This document shows, one piece after another, positions 7,479 through 15,714 of a DNA stretch of 28,377 bases. This DNA comes from DASYXT01 sp035934555 (GTDB taxonomy: Bacteria; Verrucomicrobiota; Verrucomicrobiia; Limisphaerales; UBA8199). Location of the stretch: positions 1-28,377 of the forward strand of contig DASYXT010000125.1 of NCBI GenBank assembly GCA_035934555.1, read 5' to 3'. The first letter of the stretch is position 1; the number at the start of each line of letters is the position of its first letter. The position numbers and the translations under genes are program-made. The notes under the pieces were generated by a model that saw only the letters and a program-made list of their open reading frames with translations, did not search any database and was not told the origin of the DNA.

Positions 7479-8183
7479 ATGGTGCGCCTGCAAAAATTCC
7501 TGGCCGATGCCGGCCTGGCTTCGCGGCGGGCTGGAGAGCAAATGATCCTCGCCGGCCGGGTGACCGTCAATGGCCGGACGGTGCAGGAGATGGGGGTCAA
7601 AGTGGATCCGGTCCACGATGCTGTCGCGGTCGATGACAAGCCGGTGAAAGCACGGCGGAAGCTGTACCTGGCATTAAATAAACCTCCCGGCCTGGTCTGC
7701 TCGCGGAAAGATGAACAGGAACGCCCGAGCATTTATGATTTGCTCCCGCAGGAGTGGCGGCACCTGCATTCGGTCGGCCGCCTCGACTTCAAGAGCGAAG
7801 GTCTGCTGTTCCTGACTAATGACGGCCAGTTCAGCTTGCGCTTGACTCATCCCCGGTACGGAGTACACAAGAAGTACCTCGCCACCGTCGAAGGACGGGT
7901 CGAGCCGGAAGTGCTGCGGCGCCTGGTCCAGGGCGTATGGCATGAAGGCGAGAAACTCCAGGCTGTCCGCGCGCGCCTGGTGTCGGCCGGGGCCGGGCAA
8001 AGTGTGGTGGAACTGGACCTGGCCGAAGGGAAATACCACGAGGTGCGGCGGCTTTTCGAGTCGCAGGGGCGAATGGTCAAGCGGTTGCAGCGAATTCAGA
8101 TCGGCAAAATCAAACTCGGTGAACTGCGCCTGGGCCGATGGCGGACATTGACAGACACCGAGATAAAATCTCTACTGTGCTGA
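7479..8183 (+). CDS. rRNA pseudouridine synthase, RsuA/RluB/RluE/RluF family
   Basis: Isomerises a specific uridine in 16S or 23S rRNA to pseudouridine. The 234-residue protein has an N-terminal S4 RNA-binding domain (about residues 2-60, VRLQKFLADAGLASRR...) followed by the catalytic domain with GRLDFKSEGLLFLTNDG; Asp 103 in GRLD is the catalytic nucleophile. KPPGLVCS (about 68-75) and the RKYEV-like segment KYHEVRRLFE are also typical. Which subfamily member (RsuA for 16S, RluB/E/F for 23S) is not decidable here. ATG 7479 is the start that begins the S4 domain directly; the open frame reaches back to 7428. It ends three bases before the SH3-domain gene, so the two are probably co-transcribed. 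Confidence 0.93.
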   Translation: MVRLQKFLADAGLASRRAGEQMILAGRVTVNGRTVQEMGVKVDPVHDAVAVDDKPVKARRKLYLALNKPPGLVCSRKDEQERPSIYDLLPQEWRHLHSVGRLDFKSEGLLFLTNDGQFSLRLTHPRYGVHKKYLATVEGRVEPEVLRRLVQGVWHEGEKLQAVRARLVSAGAGQSVVELDLAEGKYHEVRRLFESQGRMVKRLQRIQIGKIKLGELRLGRWRTLTDTEIKSLLC

Positions 8184-8186
8184 GTT

Positions 8187-9290
8187 ATGAAATTGAACTG
8201 TTGGTTACTTTTGGCGGCGATGCTTGCTACCAGCCTGTTGGCCCAGCAGGCCGACACCAATGCACTCGCCAGCCCGCCCATCGCCACCCCCGCTCCGGCG
8301 CCCATGGCGACCAATTCCGCCACCTCCGAAACACCCGCCAAGGCGCCCGCGACTAAGAAGAAAAAATCGTCGCGCAAACCGAAGCACACCCAAAAGCCTG
8401 CGGCGGCTATGTTGGAAACGGTGCCGTTGATGCCCGGACCAGCCGTGGTGGTTGCCACGCGTGTTAATGTGCGCGGCCAACCGCGGCTGAAGAGCGAGGT
8501 CGTGGGCCAGCTCACCAATGGTCAGCCCGTCACGGTTCTCCAGGAGATCACGCGTAACAACTCCGCGGCGGATGAACCCTCGGCCTGGGCCAAAATCCTT
8601 CTCCCTCCCGGCAGCCATGTTTGGGTTAATACTTCCTTCATTGATGCGACCAACAAAACCGTGCGGCCGCGGCACCTCAACCTGCGCGCCGGCCCGGCGG
8701 AGCGCTTCAGCGTCCTGGGCCGCTTGGAGCGTGGCGACGCGGTGAACGAAATCGGCACCAAAGGTGAATGGACCGAAATCGAGGCGCCAACAAATGCTTA
8801 CGCGTTTGTGGCCGCGCAATACTTAAAACAAGAGGCTCCCGGAGCTCTGGCATCCGCTGGAACCAATACGCCTGCCGCCACTGAGCCGGTGCCGCCTGCC
8901 ACCACCATCGCTGAGTCCCCCACCGTCGCCCCCGCCCCTACAGATGCACCCGCTACTCCGGCGCCGGCCGACTCCGCCACTTCCACTAATGCCGTCGCAG
9001 ATACTGGCACCCCCGCCGTCTCCACTCCGGTTGACGAACCGCCGCCCAAGCGCATTGTCGAACGGGAAGGGTTGGTGCGCGGCACGACCAGCATCCAGGC
9101 TCCGACGAAATTTGAATTGATCAGCGCCGACAACGGCCACACCATCGATTACCTCTACACCAGCGCGCCGACTCTCGATCTGCGCCGCTACAAAGGCTTG
9201 CGCATTGTCGTCACCGGCGAAGAAGGCCTGGACGAGCGTTGGGGCAATACACCCATCATCACTATTCAAAAAATCCAGGTGATCGAGTAA
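8187..9290 (+). CDS. Secreted SH3-domain protein with Ala/Pro/Thr-rich linkers
   Basis: Exported protein of 367 residues of unknown function. It has a signal peptide (MKLNCWLLLAAMLATSLLAQ, cut near residue 19-20), a short lysine-rich stretch (about 57-70), two bacterial SH3-like domains (about 87-153, with RVNVRGQPRLKSEVVGQL; and about 160-214, with HLNLRAGPAERFSVLGRL), a low-complexity Ala/Thr/Pro linker (about 218-288) and a C-terminal domain of about 80 residues (PPKRIVEREGLVRGTTSIQA to the end) that looks folded and is not a third SH3 repeat. Bacterial SH3 domains often bind peptidoglycan, so a cell-envelope role is reasonable. It follows the pseudouridine synthase by three bases and its stop codon abuts the folD ATG, pointing to a single transcript with unrelated functions. 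Confidence 0.85.
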   Translation: MKLNCWLLLAAMLATSLLAQQADTNALASPPIATPAPAPMATNSATSETPAKAPATKKKKSSRKPKHTQKPAAAMLETVPLMPGPAVVVATRVNVRGQPRLKSEVVGQLTNGQPVTVLQEITRNNSAADEPSAWAKILLPPGSHVWVNTSFIDATNKTVRPRHLNLRAGPAERFSVLGRLERGDAVNEIGTKGEWTEIEAPTNAYAFVAAQYLKQEAPGALASAGTNTPAATEPVPPATTIAESPTVAPAPTDAPATPAPADSATSTNAVADTGTPAVSTPVDEPPPKRIVEREGLVRGTTSIQAPTKFELISADNGHTIDYLYTSAPTLDLRRYKGLRIVVTGEEGLDERWGNTPIITIQKIQVIE

Positions 9291-10181
9291 ATGGCCGGCG
9301 CCAGCCTCATTGATGGGCGCGGCCTTGCCGGCCGATTGCTTGAGGAGTTGCGGCCGCGCGTGGCCGACCTAAAGCGGCGCGGGGTCCAACCCGGCCTGGC
9401 CTTTGTGCGGGTCGGCGAAGATCCAGCCTCCAAGGTGTACGTCGGGAGGAAGGAAAAGGCCTGCCTCGAGCTGGGGATTGCCTCAGAAACGCAGGTTTTG
9501 CCGGCTGAAACACCCGAGGAGCAGCTACTCAAATTGGTGGACCAGCTTAATGCCAAGCGCGACCTTCATGGTATCCTGGTGCAAGCGCCGCTGCCTCCGC
9601 ACATCGAAGCCACCCGCATCTATGCCCGTGTCTCCCCCAATAAGGATGTGGACGGGTTTAACCCGGTAAACATGGGCAAGCTGCTGCTGGGCGATCCGAC
9701 TGGATTTGTGCCCTGCACGCCGGCGGGAATTCAGGAACTGCTGACGCGCAGCGGTGTGGAGTTACCCGGCGCCGACGTGGTCGTGTTGGGCCGGGGCAAT
9801 ATCGTCGGCAAACCGCTGGTGGCCTTGTTATGCCAGAAGAGCAAACACGCCAATGCCACCGTCACGCTCTGTCATTCAGCGACCCGCCACTTGGAAGCCC
9901 ACTGCCGGCGCGCCGACATCCTGGTTGCGGCAATGGGCGTGCCGCATTTTGTTTCGGCGGCCATGGTTAAACCCGGAGCCGTGGTCGTCGATGTCGGAGT
10001 CAACCGCGTTGCTGACGCGGCGGCGAAGTCCGGTTCGCGCCTGGTGGGCGATGTTGATTTTGCGGCGGTACAGGCGGTCGCCGGCAAGCTCACGCCCAAC
10101 CCCGGCGGGGTCGGACCGATGACCATCGCGTTGCTCATGCGTAATACAGTCCTGGCGGCCGAACGTGCCACCGCTTCCTGA
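9291..10181 (+). CDS. folD: Bifunctional methylenetetrahydrofolate dehydrogenase/cyclohydrolase FolD
   Basis: Converts 5,10-methylene-THF to 10-formyl-THF in the cytoplasm via methenyl-THF, feeding purine and formyl-Met synthesis. The 296 residues cover the full family length. Catalytic Tyr 50 and Lys 54 are present in YVGRKEKAC; QAPLP (about 98-102) and KDVDGFNPVN (about 118-127) form the folate site; the Rossmann nucleotide motif reads GRGNIVGKP (about 167-175), with Gly where Ser is common; and PNPGGVGPMT closes the protein. The ATG follows directly on the stop of the preceding gene, with AGGTGA eight bases upstream in the end of that gene, so translation is likely coupled. Confidence 0.97.
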   Translation: MAGASLIDGRGLAGRLLEELRPRVADLKRRGVQPGLAFVRVGEDPASKVYVGRKEKACLELGIASETQVLPAETPEEQLLKLVDQLNAKRDLHGILVQAPLPPHIEATRIYARVSPNKDVDGFNPVNMGKLLLGDPTGFVPCTPAGIQELLTRSGVELPGADVVVLGRGNIVGKPLVALLCQKSKHANATVTLCHSATRHLEAHCRRADILVAAMGVPHFVSAAMVKPGAVVVDVGVNRVADAAAKSGSRLVGDVDFAAVQAVAGKLTPNPGGVGPMTIALLMRNTVLAAERATAS

Positions 10182-10190
10182 ACCTCCTCC

Positions 10191-10643
10191 ATGCAAGCTA
10201 CCCGGATTCTCCCTGACCTCCAGTGCTCGCTCCTCTGCGAAGAAATTCGCCAGGAGATCACGGGCAATTTCCTTTTGATTGGTGTCATTGACGCGATTCG
10301 ACTGCCGCAACTGCCGATCGTCGCCTGGCGCTTGTGCCTGTTTAACCGCTGGACCGCCGGCTTGGGTCAGTTCACGGAAACCGTTCGGTTCATTGCGCCG
10401 GACCAAACCACTGTAATGCACAAAGGCGAGTGCAAATTCGCCTTGCCGGACGCGGCCGTCAACGCCACCACCTTCACCATCTTTGGCCAGGTTCAATTCA
10501 AGGTCGCCGGCACTTATTTTATCGAGGTGCTCGTGGATGATGTGATGAAACTGCGTTACCCCATTCCCGTGGTGGTGGCCCCGCCGCCCAAAGCCCCGCC
10601 AACCCGGCCAACTCCCCCAGCCGCGGCAGGGCCGGGCGCGTAG
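10191..10643 (+). CDS. Conserved protein of unknown function (DUF6941-like)
   Basis: Protein of 150 residues with no signal peptide. The beginning LPDLQCSLLCEEIRQEITGNFLLIGVIDAI and the beta-rich centre ending in a Pro/Ala-rich tail (about 127-150) resemble a family I know as DUF6941, which describes small proteins of unknown role. The recognisable pattern is CxExxRQE..G...LIGV near the N-terminus. It begins nine bases after folD, so it may be the last gene of that transcription unit, and it converges with korB. No Shine-Dalgarno is seen. The family label is from memory and only moderately sure; that the gene is real is more certain. Confidence 0.75.
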   Translation: MQATRILPDLQCSLLCEEIRQEITGNFLLIGVIDAIRLPQLPIVAWRLCLFNRWTAGLGQFTETVRFIAPDQTTVMHKGECKFALPDAAVNATTFTIFGQVQFKVAGTYFIEVLVDDVMKLRYPIPVVVAPPPKAPPTRPTPPAAAGPGA

Positions 10644-10748
10644 AGCGCGGAGCCAAATCGCCAGGCTTCCCAATAGAATCAGAACATCCCGCGCCCGTTC
10701 GGTTTCATGCTGCAGGCGAGGGAGGTAAACGCTCCCCAAAGCCTGCCG

Positions 10749-11687
10749 CTACTTCATCCGCTCGAAGGTTTTCTGCAGGATCTGCCAATCTTTGAGGCCA
10801 GCCACAGTTTGCCGGGCGCGACCGACCAACTCGGCTTCTTTCGCGTTCTTGGTGGCTTTATTGACGTTGTAAAAAATCCCGAAGTAGCCAGGGAATGGAT
10901 CATCGGCCAAACGGTAGGCGGCAATTTCGTCCGTGACGTCGTGGTCGGCAGGAACGGTCTTAAAGACGCCGCCTTTGCGCGGGTTTGATGCGTCGAAAGC
11001 GCCTTCGTAAAACTCGACGCACTCGCTGAGGCACTCGATGAAGCTAAAGCCGTCATGGTCCATGGCCGCTTCCATCATTTGCAGGACGTGATTGGGATTG
11101 GTATGAGTGGTGCGGGCGACGAAGCTGGCGCCGGCGGCAATCGCCTGCTTCATGGGGTTGATAGGGTAATCCACCGCACCCCAGGTGTCGGTCTTGCTCT
11201 TGAAGCCAATCGGCGAGGTGGGCGAGGTCTGCTTTTTGGTCAGGCCATAGACCCAGTTGTCCATGACGACGCAGGTCATTTTGATGTTCTTGCGGGCGGT
11301 ATGGTTGAAATGGTTGCCGCCGATGGAGAACATGTCGCCGTCGCCGCCGAAGGCGAATACGTGGAGGTCGGGACGGGCAAGGGAAATGCCGCTGGCGAAG
11401 GCCAGCGAGCGGCCATGAATATAATGGGCGCCGTAACCCTGGATGAAATAGGGGAACCGGCTGGAGCAACCGATGCCAGAGATGGTGGCGATTTTCTCCT
11501 GCCACAATTTGCGGCGCTCGATCAGTTTGAAATAAAGTGCCAGAACGGAAAAGTCGCCGCAACCCGGGCACCAGGTCGGGTGATCGGCTACCAGTTCTTT
11601 CTTGGTCAGCGGTTTGCGGTCGGTCGGAAGCCCGGGAGCCGGGCTGCCGTTGTTGGGGCGAGGGAGATCGACAGTTGGAGAACTCAT
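10749..11687 (-). CDS. korB: 2-oxoacid:ferredoxin oxidoreductase beta subunit (KorB-like)
   Basis: Thiamine-diphosphate-binding subunit of a 2-oxoacid:ferredoxin oxidoreductase, most likely acting on 2-oxoglutarate (2-oxoglutarate + CoA + oxidised ferredoxin to succinyl-CoA + CO2). The 312 residues contain the CPGCGDF motif (Cys 40, Cys 43), GIGCSSR (Cys 74; cluster ligands), and the ThDP/Mg motif GDGDMFSIGGNH ending in the NWVYGLT segment (about 115-150). It is cytoplasmic and pairs with KorA encoded 39 bases upstream. The length and the fused KorA partner fit the two-subunit KorAB type. Specificity between 2-oxoglutarate and pyruvate is inferred from overall resemblance, not proven. Confidence 0.93.
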   Translation of the reverse strand: MSSPTVDLPRPNNGSPAPGLPTDRKPLTKKELVADHPTWCPGCGDFSVLALYFKLIERRKLWQEKIATISGIGCSSRFPYFIQGYGAHYIHGRSLAFASGISLARPDLHVFAFGGDGDMFSIGGNHFNHTARKNIKMTCVVMDNWVYGLTKKQTSPTSPIGFKSKTDTWGAVDYPINPMKQAIAAGASFVARTTHTNPNHVLQMMEAAMDHDGFSFIECLSECVEFYEGAFDASNPRKGGVFKTVPADHDVTDEIAAYRLADDPFPGYFGIFYNVNKATKNAKEAELVGRARQTVAGLKDWQILQKTFERMK

Positions 11688-11726
11688 AACAAAATTCCAG
11701 ATTCGAACTTAGAGTGGCAGCGCGGA

Positions 11727-13550
11727 TTACAATTTGCGGAGGCCAGTGGCGATATCCGCCCGGGCGCGGTCGAGAATTTCGCGCACTTTCCAGGTCAAGC
11801 CGTCGGTTTTGTTGATGCCGCGGATTTTGGGATCGCAAAAGCGGGCGCGCAGCAGGGCGGCAAATTGGCCGTAGCCGTACAGGCCCTCATCATTCATCTC
11901 GACGACGCGGATGGTATTAAACCCGGAGAAGATGTCCTCCAAGCCCGGGGGCAGCGGATTGATGTGGCGGAAATGCAAAGCGGACACGCTGTCCCCGGCT
12001 GCCCGGGCGCGGTCCACGGCTTCCTGGATCGGCCCGCGAGTGGAGCCCCAGCCGACCAGCAACACGTTACCCTCGGGCGGCCCATAAACTTTGGGTGTGG
12101 GCAAGGTCGCGGCCAGCGCCTGGAGTTTGCGACGTCGTTTGGCGGTCATCTGCATATGCAGCTTCGGCGCGCCGGTGGGATGGCCAAATTCATCGTGCTC
12201 GAGGCCGCCGGCAATCGGATAACGCCCGCTGAGAATGGGCGTGCCCGGCACTACGCGCGGTGTCACACCATCGGGCGACGAAAGATCATAGGGTTTATAA
12301 TCCGCAACGGGCGCAAGATTCGGGGTAAGGTCCTGGCAGACTTTTTCGAGGTCGGGGACGGCAAAAGCCTCGATGCGCGTGGCGATCGCCTGGTCGCTGA
12401 GAATGAACACCGGCACGTTGTAACGGCGGGCGATGTTCACCGCCTCGATCGCGGTGTAAAAGCAATCCTCGACATCGGCGGGAGCAAGAACGACGCGGGG
12501 CGCGTCGCCGTGGCTGCCAAAACAGGCGAGCAAAAGATCCGATTGTTCAACCGAGGTGGGCATGCCGGTGGAGGGGCCGCCCCGCTGGACGTCAATGACC
12601 ACCAGCGGATTTTCCGCCATGACCGCCCAGCCCAGCGACTCCATTTTCAAGGAAACGCCCGGGCCACTGGAGCCGGTGACGGCGATGCGCCCGGCGAAGC
12701 TGGCGCCGTTGGCCATCGAAATCGCGGCAATCTCATCCTCGCACTGCACGAAGCTGCCACCGTACTTGGGCAATTCGCGCCGCAGGATCTCCATCACATC
12801 CGACCAGGGCGTGATCGGGTACCCGGCGCCGAACCGGACGCCGGCAGCTATAATCCCGTAGGCGAGCGCATCGTTGCCGGTCATGACCACCTGCGGACGA
12901 TCCTTGTGGTGGCTCTCGGCAAACTTAAACGTCTCGAGTACCTGGCCAAGCGAATGGGCATAGCCGGCATGGAAGGCGGCCAGCGCGTTGTTGACGACGC
13001 TGGCGTCCTTGCCGCCGAAACGTTCGCCGATGAGCTTCTCCAGCTTCGCCAGGTTCAAATCGAACATTTTGGCCAGCAAGCCCAAGGCATAAATGTTTTT
13101 GCCCTTATCTTTGGCCGTGCCGCCAATCGCTTCGACGGTCAAACTGGAGATGGCCACGCCGATGTGGTGATAGGTTGATTGCCACTCGGGCTTGGGCTCG
13201 ACGTGATCGCTGTCATACAGCACAATCCCCCCTTTCTTCACCGAATCGATGTGGTCCTCGTAGGAATGTTGATAAAACGCCAGCAGGACATCGGCGTCAT
13301 CACCGGCGCTGGCGACCTCGCCCGAGCCGATCCGCACCTGGAAAATGCTCGGCCCGCCGGAAATGGTCGAAGGAATGGTCATGAAGGTCATGACCTCCTG
13401 CTCGCTGCGGCCGGCTAATCGCGCGAGAAACCCGCCGATGGCCTGGATGCCATCCTGCGAGTTACCGGCGATGCGAATGACCGCTTCGTTGACGGTTGAA
13501 ATTCTAGGCCCGGCGCCGCGCGCCTGGGGGGGTTCTACTGCGTCGCTCAT
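11727..13550 (-). CDS. korA: 2-oxoacid:ferredoxin oxidoreductase alpha subunit with fused gamma domain (KorA-like)
   Basis: Partner of KorB: a 607-residue fusion of the gamma domain (about residues 18-200, NEAVIRIAGNSQDGIQAIGGFL...) with the alpha pyrimidine-binding domain (about 215-607, GNDALAYGIIAAGVRFGAGYPITPWSD...). The alpha part carries YPITPWSD, EDEIAAISMANGASFAG and QRGGPSTGMPT, which are standard for the KorA/PorA family. Together with KorB it forms an (alpha-beta)2 enzyme that in anaerobes can also run the reductive TCA step and in aerobes replaces 2-oxoglutarate dehydrogenase. No ferredoxin gene is in the window. The ATG has no Shine-Dalgarno sequence; the nearest good promoter is at 13654-13681. 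Confidence 0.94.
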   Translation of the reverse strand: MSDAVEPPQARGAGPRISTVNEAVIRIAGNSQDGIQAIGGFLARLAGRSEQEVMTFMTIPSTISGGPSIFQVRIGSGEVASAGDDADVLLAFYQHSYEDHIDSVKKGGIVLYDSDHVEPKPEWQSTYHHIGVAISSLTVEAIGGTAKDKGKNIYALGLLAKMFDLNLAKLEKLIGERFGGKDASVVNNALAAFHAGYAHSLGQVLETFKFAESHHKDRPQVVMTGNDALAYGIIAAGVRFGAGYPITPWSDVMEILRRELPKYGGSFVQCEDEIAAISMANGASFAGRIAVTGSSGPGVSLKMESLGWAVMAENPLVVIDVQRGGPSTGMPTSVEQSDLLLACFGSHGDAPRVVLAPADVEDCFYTAIEAVNIARRYNVPVFILSDQAIATRIEAFAVPDLEKVCQDLTPNLAPVADYKPYDLSSPDGVTPRVVPGTPILSGRYPIAGGLEHDEFGHPTGAPKLHMQMTAKRRRKLQALAATLPTPKVYGPPEGNVLLVGWGSTRGPIQEAVDRARAAGDSVSALHFRHINPLPPGLEDIFSGFNTIRVVEMNDEGLYGYGQFAALLRARFCDPKIRGINKTDGLTWKVREILDRARADIATGLRKL

Positions 13551-13653
13551 GTTACATCTATTCTAAACCGCGTGTCGGAACCGGTTACCGGGTCCGGCGG
13601 CCAAGGTGGCGTTGGCGCGCTCGTACATGAGCGCCAATAACCGCTACCATCAA

Positions 13654-13681
13654 AATCTATCATGGAGGCCGTTTGTGTCAA
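13654..13681 (-). promoter_or_regulatory. Probable korAB promoter (extended -10)
   Basis: On the minus strand a perfect -35 TTGACA (13676-13681) is followed after 16 bases by TAGATT (13654-13659), with TG one base before it (TGATAGATT), i.e. an extended -10. It is the best sigma-70-type promoter I see in the window. Transcription would start near 13647 and leave a leader of about 97 bases before the korA ATG. Confidence 0.6.
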
Positions 13682-13809
13682 TTTCTAATGTTTGTGTTAT
13701 TGCCTTGTGACATAGGAACTTGCGACAACGCAACTCACACATCATCAGGAGAGGTCGTAATAAAATTATTAATTCTAATTCCGCACACATCATGAATCAA
13801 ACTCAACCT
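13682..13809. other. AT-rich gene-free stretch upstream of korAB
   Basis: Markedly richer in A and T than the surrounding GC-rich DNA. It contains a 10-base direct repeat CACACATCAT at 13736-13745 and 13784-13793 (48 bases apart) and a small AATAA/TTATT palindrome between them. These could be regulator sites for korAB or the terminator region of the HAD gene, which ends at 13810. I see no gene in it. Confidence 0.4.
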
Positions 13810-14589
13810 TCAGGCGGATGCCCTGGCAAGATAATATTTTATTGCATCGGCGACGCCGCGGCCGTGGGAGAGAGCGCTGACATAGCCGCCCTGGTGGCGG
13901 ACCTGTATCTGGACAGGCGCAACCGCATTGGCGGGGGCGGCGAGGCACTGGGCGAATTTCTGGAAGAGCATGGGGAGATCATTAAGATGATCGCCGGCGG
14001 CAAAGATCTCGGCCGGTTGGACATTCAAGCGGTGGGACAGTTCCGCTAAGGCGGTGCCTTTGTTGTAATCGACGTGGCAGAAGCGGGAATAGACATCGTT
14101 GCGGACGACCGTCAAGCCCGGCATGGTGCGGCTGTACTGTTCCAGATACTGATGAATGACATCCATATCGCTGGTATTGGATGCGACGAGGCAAAACGGA
14201 GAGAAGGGATCTTCGTAAATATGGGCGTGGAAGCGCTCTTGAATCCACTTAATGATGCGGGGCAGGTCGGGGCGAATGGCAGCGAAGAGTTGCTTGTGAA
14301 CCTGTGTGCAGCGGGTGTTCCAGGGTTCGACGCTGACGTATTGCGCCTGCTGGTGGCTGTAGATTTCCCGTTCCACGAGGATCAGGTAATCGGGTTCGAC
14401 CTCGACACCCGCCCGAGCCAGGGCCTCCATGAGGCTGGCCATTTCCCGGCCGGTATTGATGACCCATTTGGCGCCGCGTTGTTGCAGATCGCCGAGGAGT
14501 TGCTGCAGCGATGCGGGAATAGGCGGGTTTTCGAACTCGGCAAAGAGCGTGCCGTCGAAGTCGGTGGAAATTAGCCTCAGGTTACTCAT
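13810..14589 (-). CDS. HAD superfamily hydrolase, Cof-like (IIB cap)
   Basis: Predicted cytoplasmic phosphatase of 259 residues. Motif I is DFDGT (Asp 10 nucleophile, Asp 12 acid/base), motif II is the NTGRE segment (about residues 45-50), motif III is the lysine in NKGTAL (about 175-180), and motif IV is GDHLND (about 199-204). The cap inserted between motifs II and III fits the IIB type seen in sugar-phosphate and Cof-type phosphatases. Substrate unknown. Start is at ATG 14589, 30 bases after the PilT-like gene, in the same direction, so it is likely the last gene of the TPR-PilT-HAD unit. It is followed by the AT-rich stretch before korAB. Confidence 0.9.
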   Translation of the reverse strand: MSNLRLISTDFDGTLFAEFENPPIPASLQQLLGDLQQRGAKWVINTGREMASLMEALARAGVEVEPDYLILVEREIYSHQQAQYVSVEPWNTRCTQVHKQLFAAIRPDLPRIIKWIQERFHAHIYEDPFSPFCLVASNTSDMDVIHQYLEQYSRTMPGLTVVRNDVYSRFCHVDYNKGTALAELSHRLNVQPAEIFAAGDHLNDLPMLFQKFAQCLAAPANAVAPVQIQVRHQGGYVSALSHGRGVADAIKYYLARASA

Positions 14590-14619
14590 CGCGCTTTCCG
14601 TGGATCAAACGCGGGGCGC

Positions 14620-15684
14620 TCAGCCTTCCTTCTGGTGCACGATATGCTCCGGATGGCGCGCGCGGCTCAGAGCGGTGTCATAGGTGATCAGGCATTTGCA
14701 GTAGAGGTCGTACAGGCAATTGTCCATGAGGGTCATGCCTTCTTTGCGTCCGGTTTGAATGGTGTTTTCCAGGTGATGCAACTGATTTTCGCGGATCAGG
14801 TTACGCACGGCGCTATTGGCGACGATCAGCTCATAGGCCAACACGCGCCGCGTGCGATCAGCCGCCGGCAACAACTCCTGCGCGATGATGCCCTGCAGCG
14901 CATTGGCCAATTGCAGGATGATCTGCCGTTGCGCACTGCCCTCGAACACACCGACAATGCGTTCGAGGGCGTGCGACACGTTGGGCGAATGCATCGTCGC
15001 CAGAACCAGGTGCCCGGTTTCGGCGGCGGTGAGCGCCGTCGAGATGGCCTCGAAATCGCGCATTTCGCCCACAACAATCACATCGGGGTCCTGGCGCAAG
15101 ACATGAATCAACGCGCGGTTGAACGAGCGAACATCGGTCAAGACTTCCTGCTGGACGACGATGGCGCGTTTGTTGGCGTGCACAAACTCAATCGGGTCCT
15201 CAATGGTGACAATCTTGCAGCGTCGCTCCGAATTGATCAGGTCCACCATGTAATTGAGGGTGGTGGTTTTCCCGGCGCCGGTGGGCCCGGTGATCAGCAC
15301 CAGCCCATTGGATTTGCGGGCGAGCTCGTCAAGTTTCTCAGGCAGACCCAATTCTTCGCGTGTGGCGATCCGATCACCGCAAAACCGGAAACTCAGTTCC
15401 GGGTGCCCGTTGCGCCTGTAAAAGGTCGCACGCAGCCTGCCGCTGACCTGGTGGCGCAGAGAGATGCACAACTCCCATTCCTGATCGAGCTTGCGGCGTT
15501 GCTGCTCGTTGAGCAAAGAGAAAGCCATTTCTTCGACCTCGCCTTCGCTAAGGGCATCCTCATCGGCGAGGATGATCTCGCCGTTGACGCGGAAGGCCGG
15601 CGGGACCCCGGCAACCAAGTGCAAGTCCGAAGCATCAAATTCGGCAGCCGCTGTGAGCAGGCGGTCAAGCATCGGGGCACTCAT
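14620..15684 (-). CDS. PilT/PilU-like type IV pilus retraction ATPase
   Basis: Hexameric secretion ATPase of the GspE/PilT superfamily, 354 residues, expected to power pilus disassembly for twitching or DNA uptake from the cytoplasmic side of the inner membrane. Seen: the N-terminal ASDLHLVAG segment (about 18-26), Walker A GPTGAGKTT (133-141), the Asp-box TIEDPIE (about 160-166), Walker B DVIVVGEMRD (about 201-210), the His-box AETGHLVLATMH (about 221-232), and the PilT-specific AVRNLIRE motif near the C-terminus followed by GMTLMD. No pilin, PilB, PilC or secretin gene is nearby, which is normal for pilT paralogues; whether it is PilT or PilU cannot be told. It lies 30 bases after the TPR gene. 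Confidence 0.93.
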   Translation of the reverse strand: MSAPMLDRLLTAAAEFDASDLHLVAGVPPAFRVNGEIILADEDALSEGEVEEMAFSLLNEQQRRKLDQEWELCISLRHQVSGRLRATFYRRNGHPELSFRFCGDRIATREELGLPEKLDELARKSNGLVLITGPTGAGKTTTLNYMVDLINSERRCKIVTIEDPIEFVHANKRAIVVQQEVLTDVRSFNRALIHVLRQDPDVIVVGEMRDFEAISTALTAAETGHLVLATMHSPNVSHALERIVGVFEGSAQRQIILQLANALQGIIAQELLPAADRTRRVLAYELIVANSAVRNLIRENQLHHLENTIQTGRKEGMTLMDNCLYDLYCKCLITYDTALSRARHPEHIVHQKEG

Positions 15685-15714
15685 GTGCTATACGGGTTAC
15701 CCGAGGCTCGGCGG

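Noticed and set aside
9876..10739. Minus-strand frame of 287 codons across folD and the DUF6941-like gene
   Set aside because: A hydrophobic piece near its start looked protein-like, but the rest is antisense to folD and to the next gene.
11055..13178. A 707-codon plus-strand open frame opposite korB and korA
   Set aside because: It lies wholly antisense to two well-recognised oxidoreductase genes and shows no domain; long antisense frames are expected in GC-rich coding DNA.
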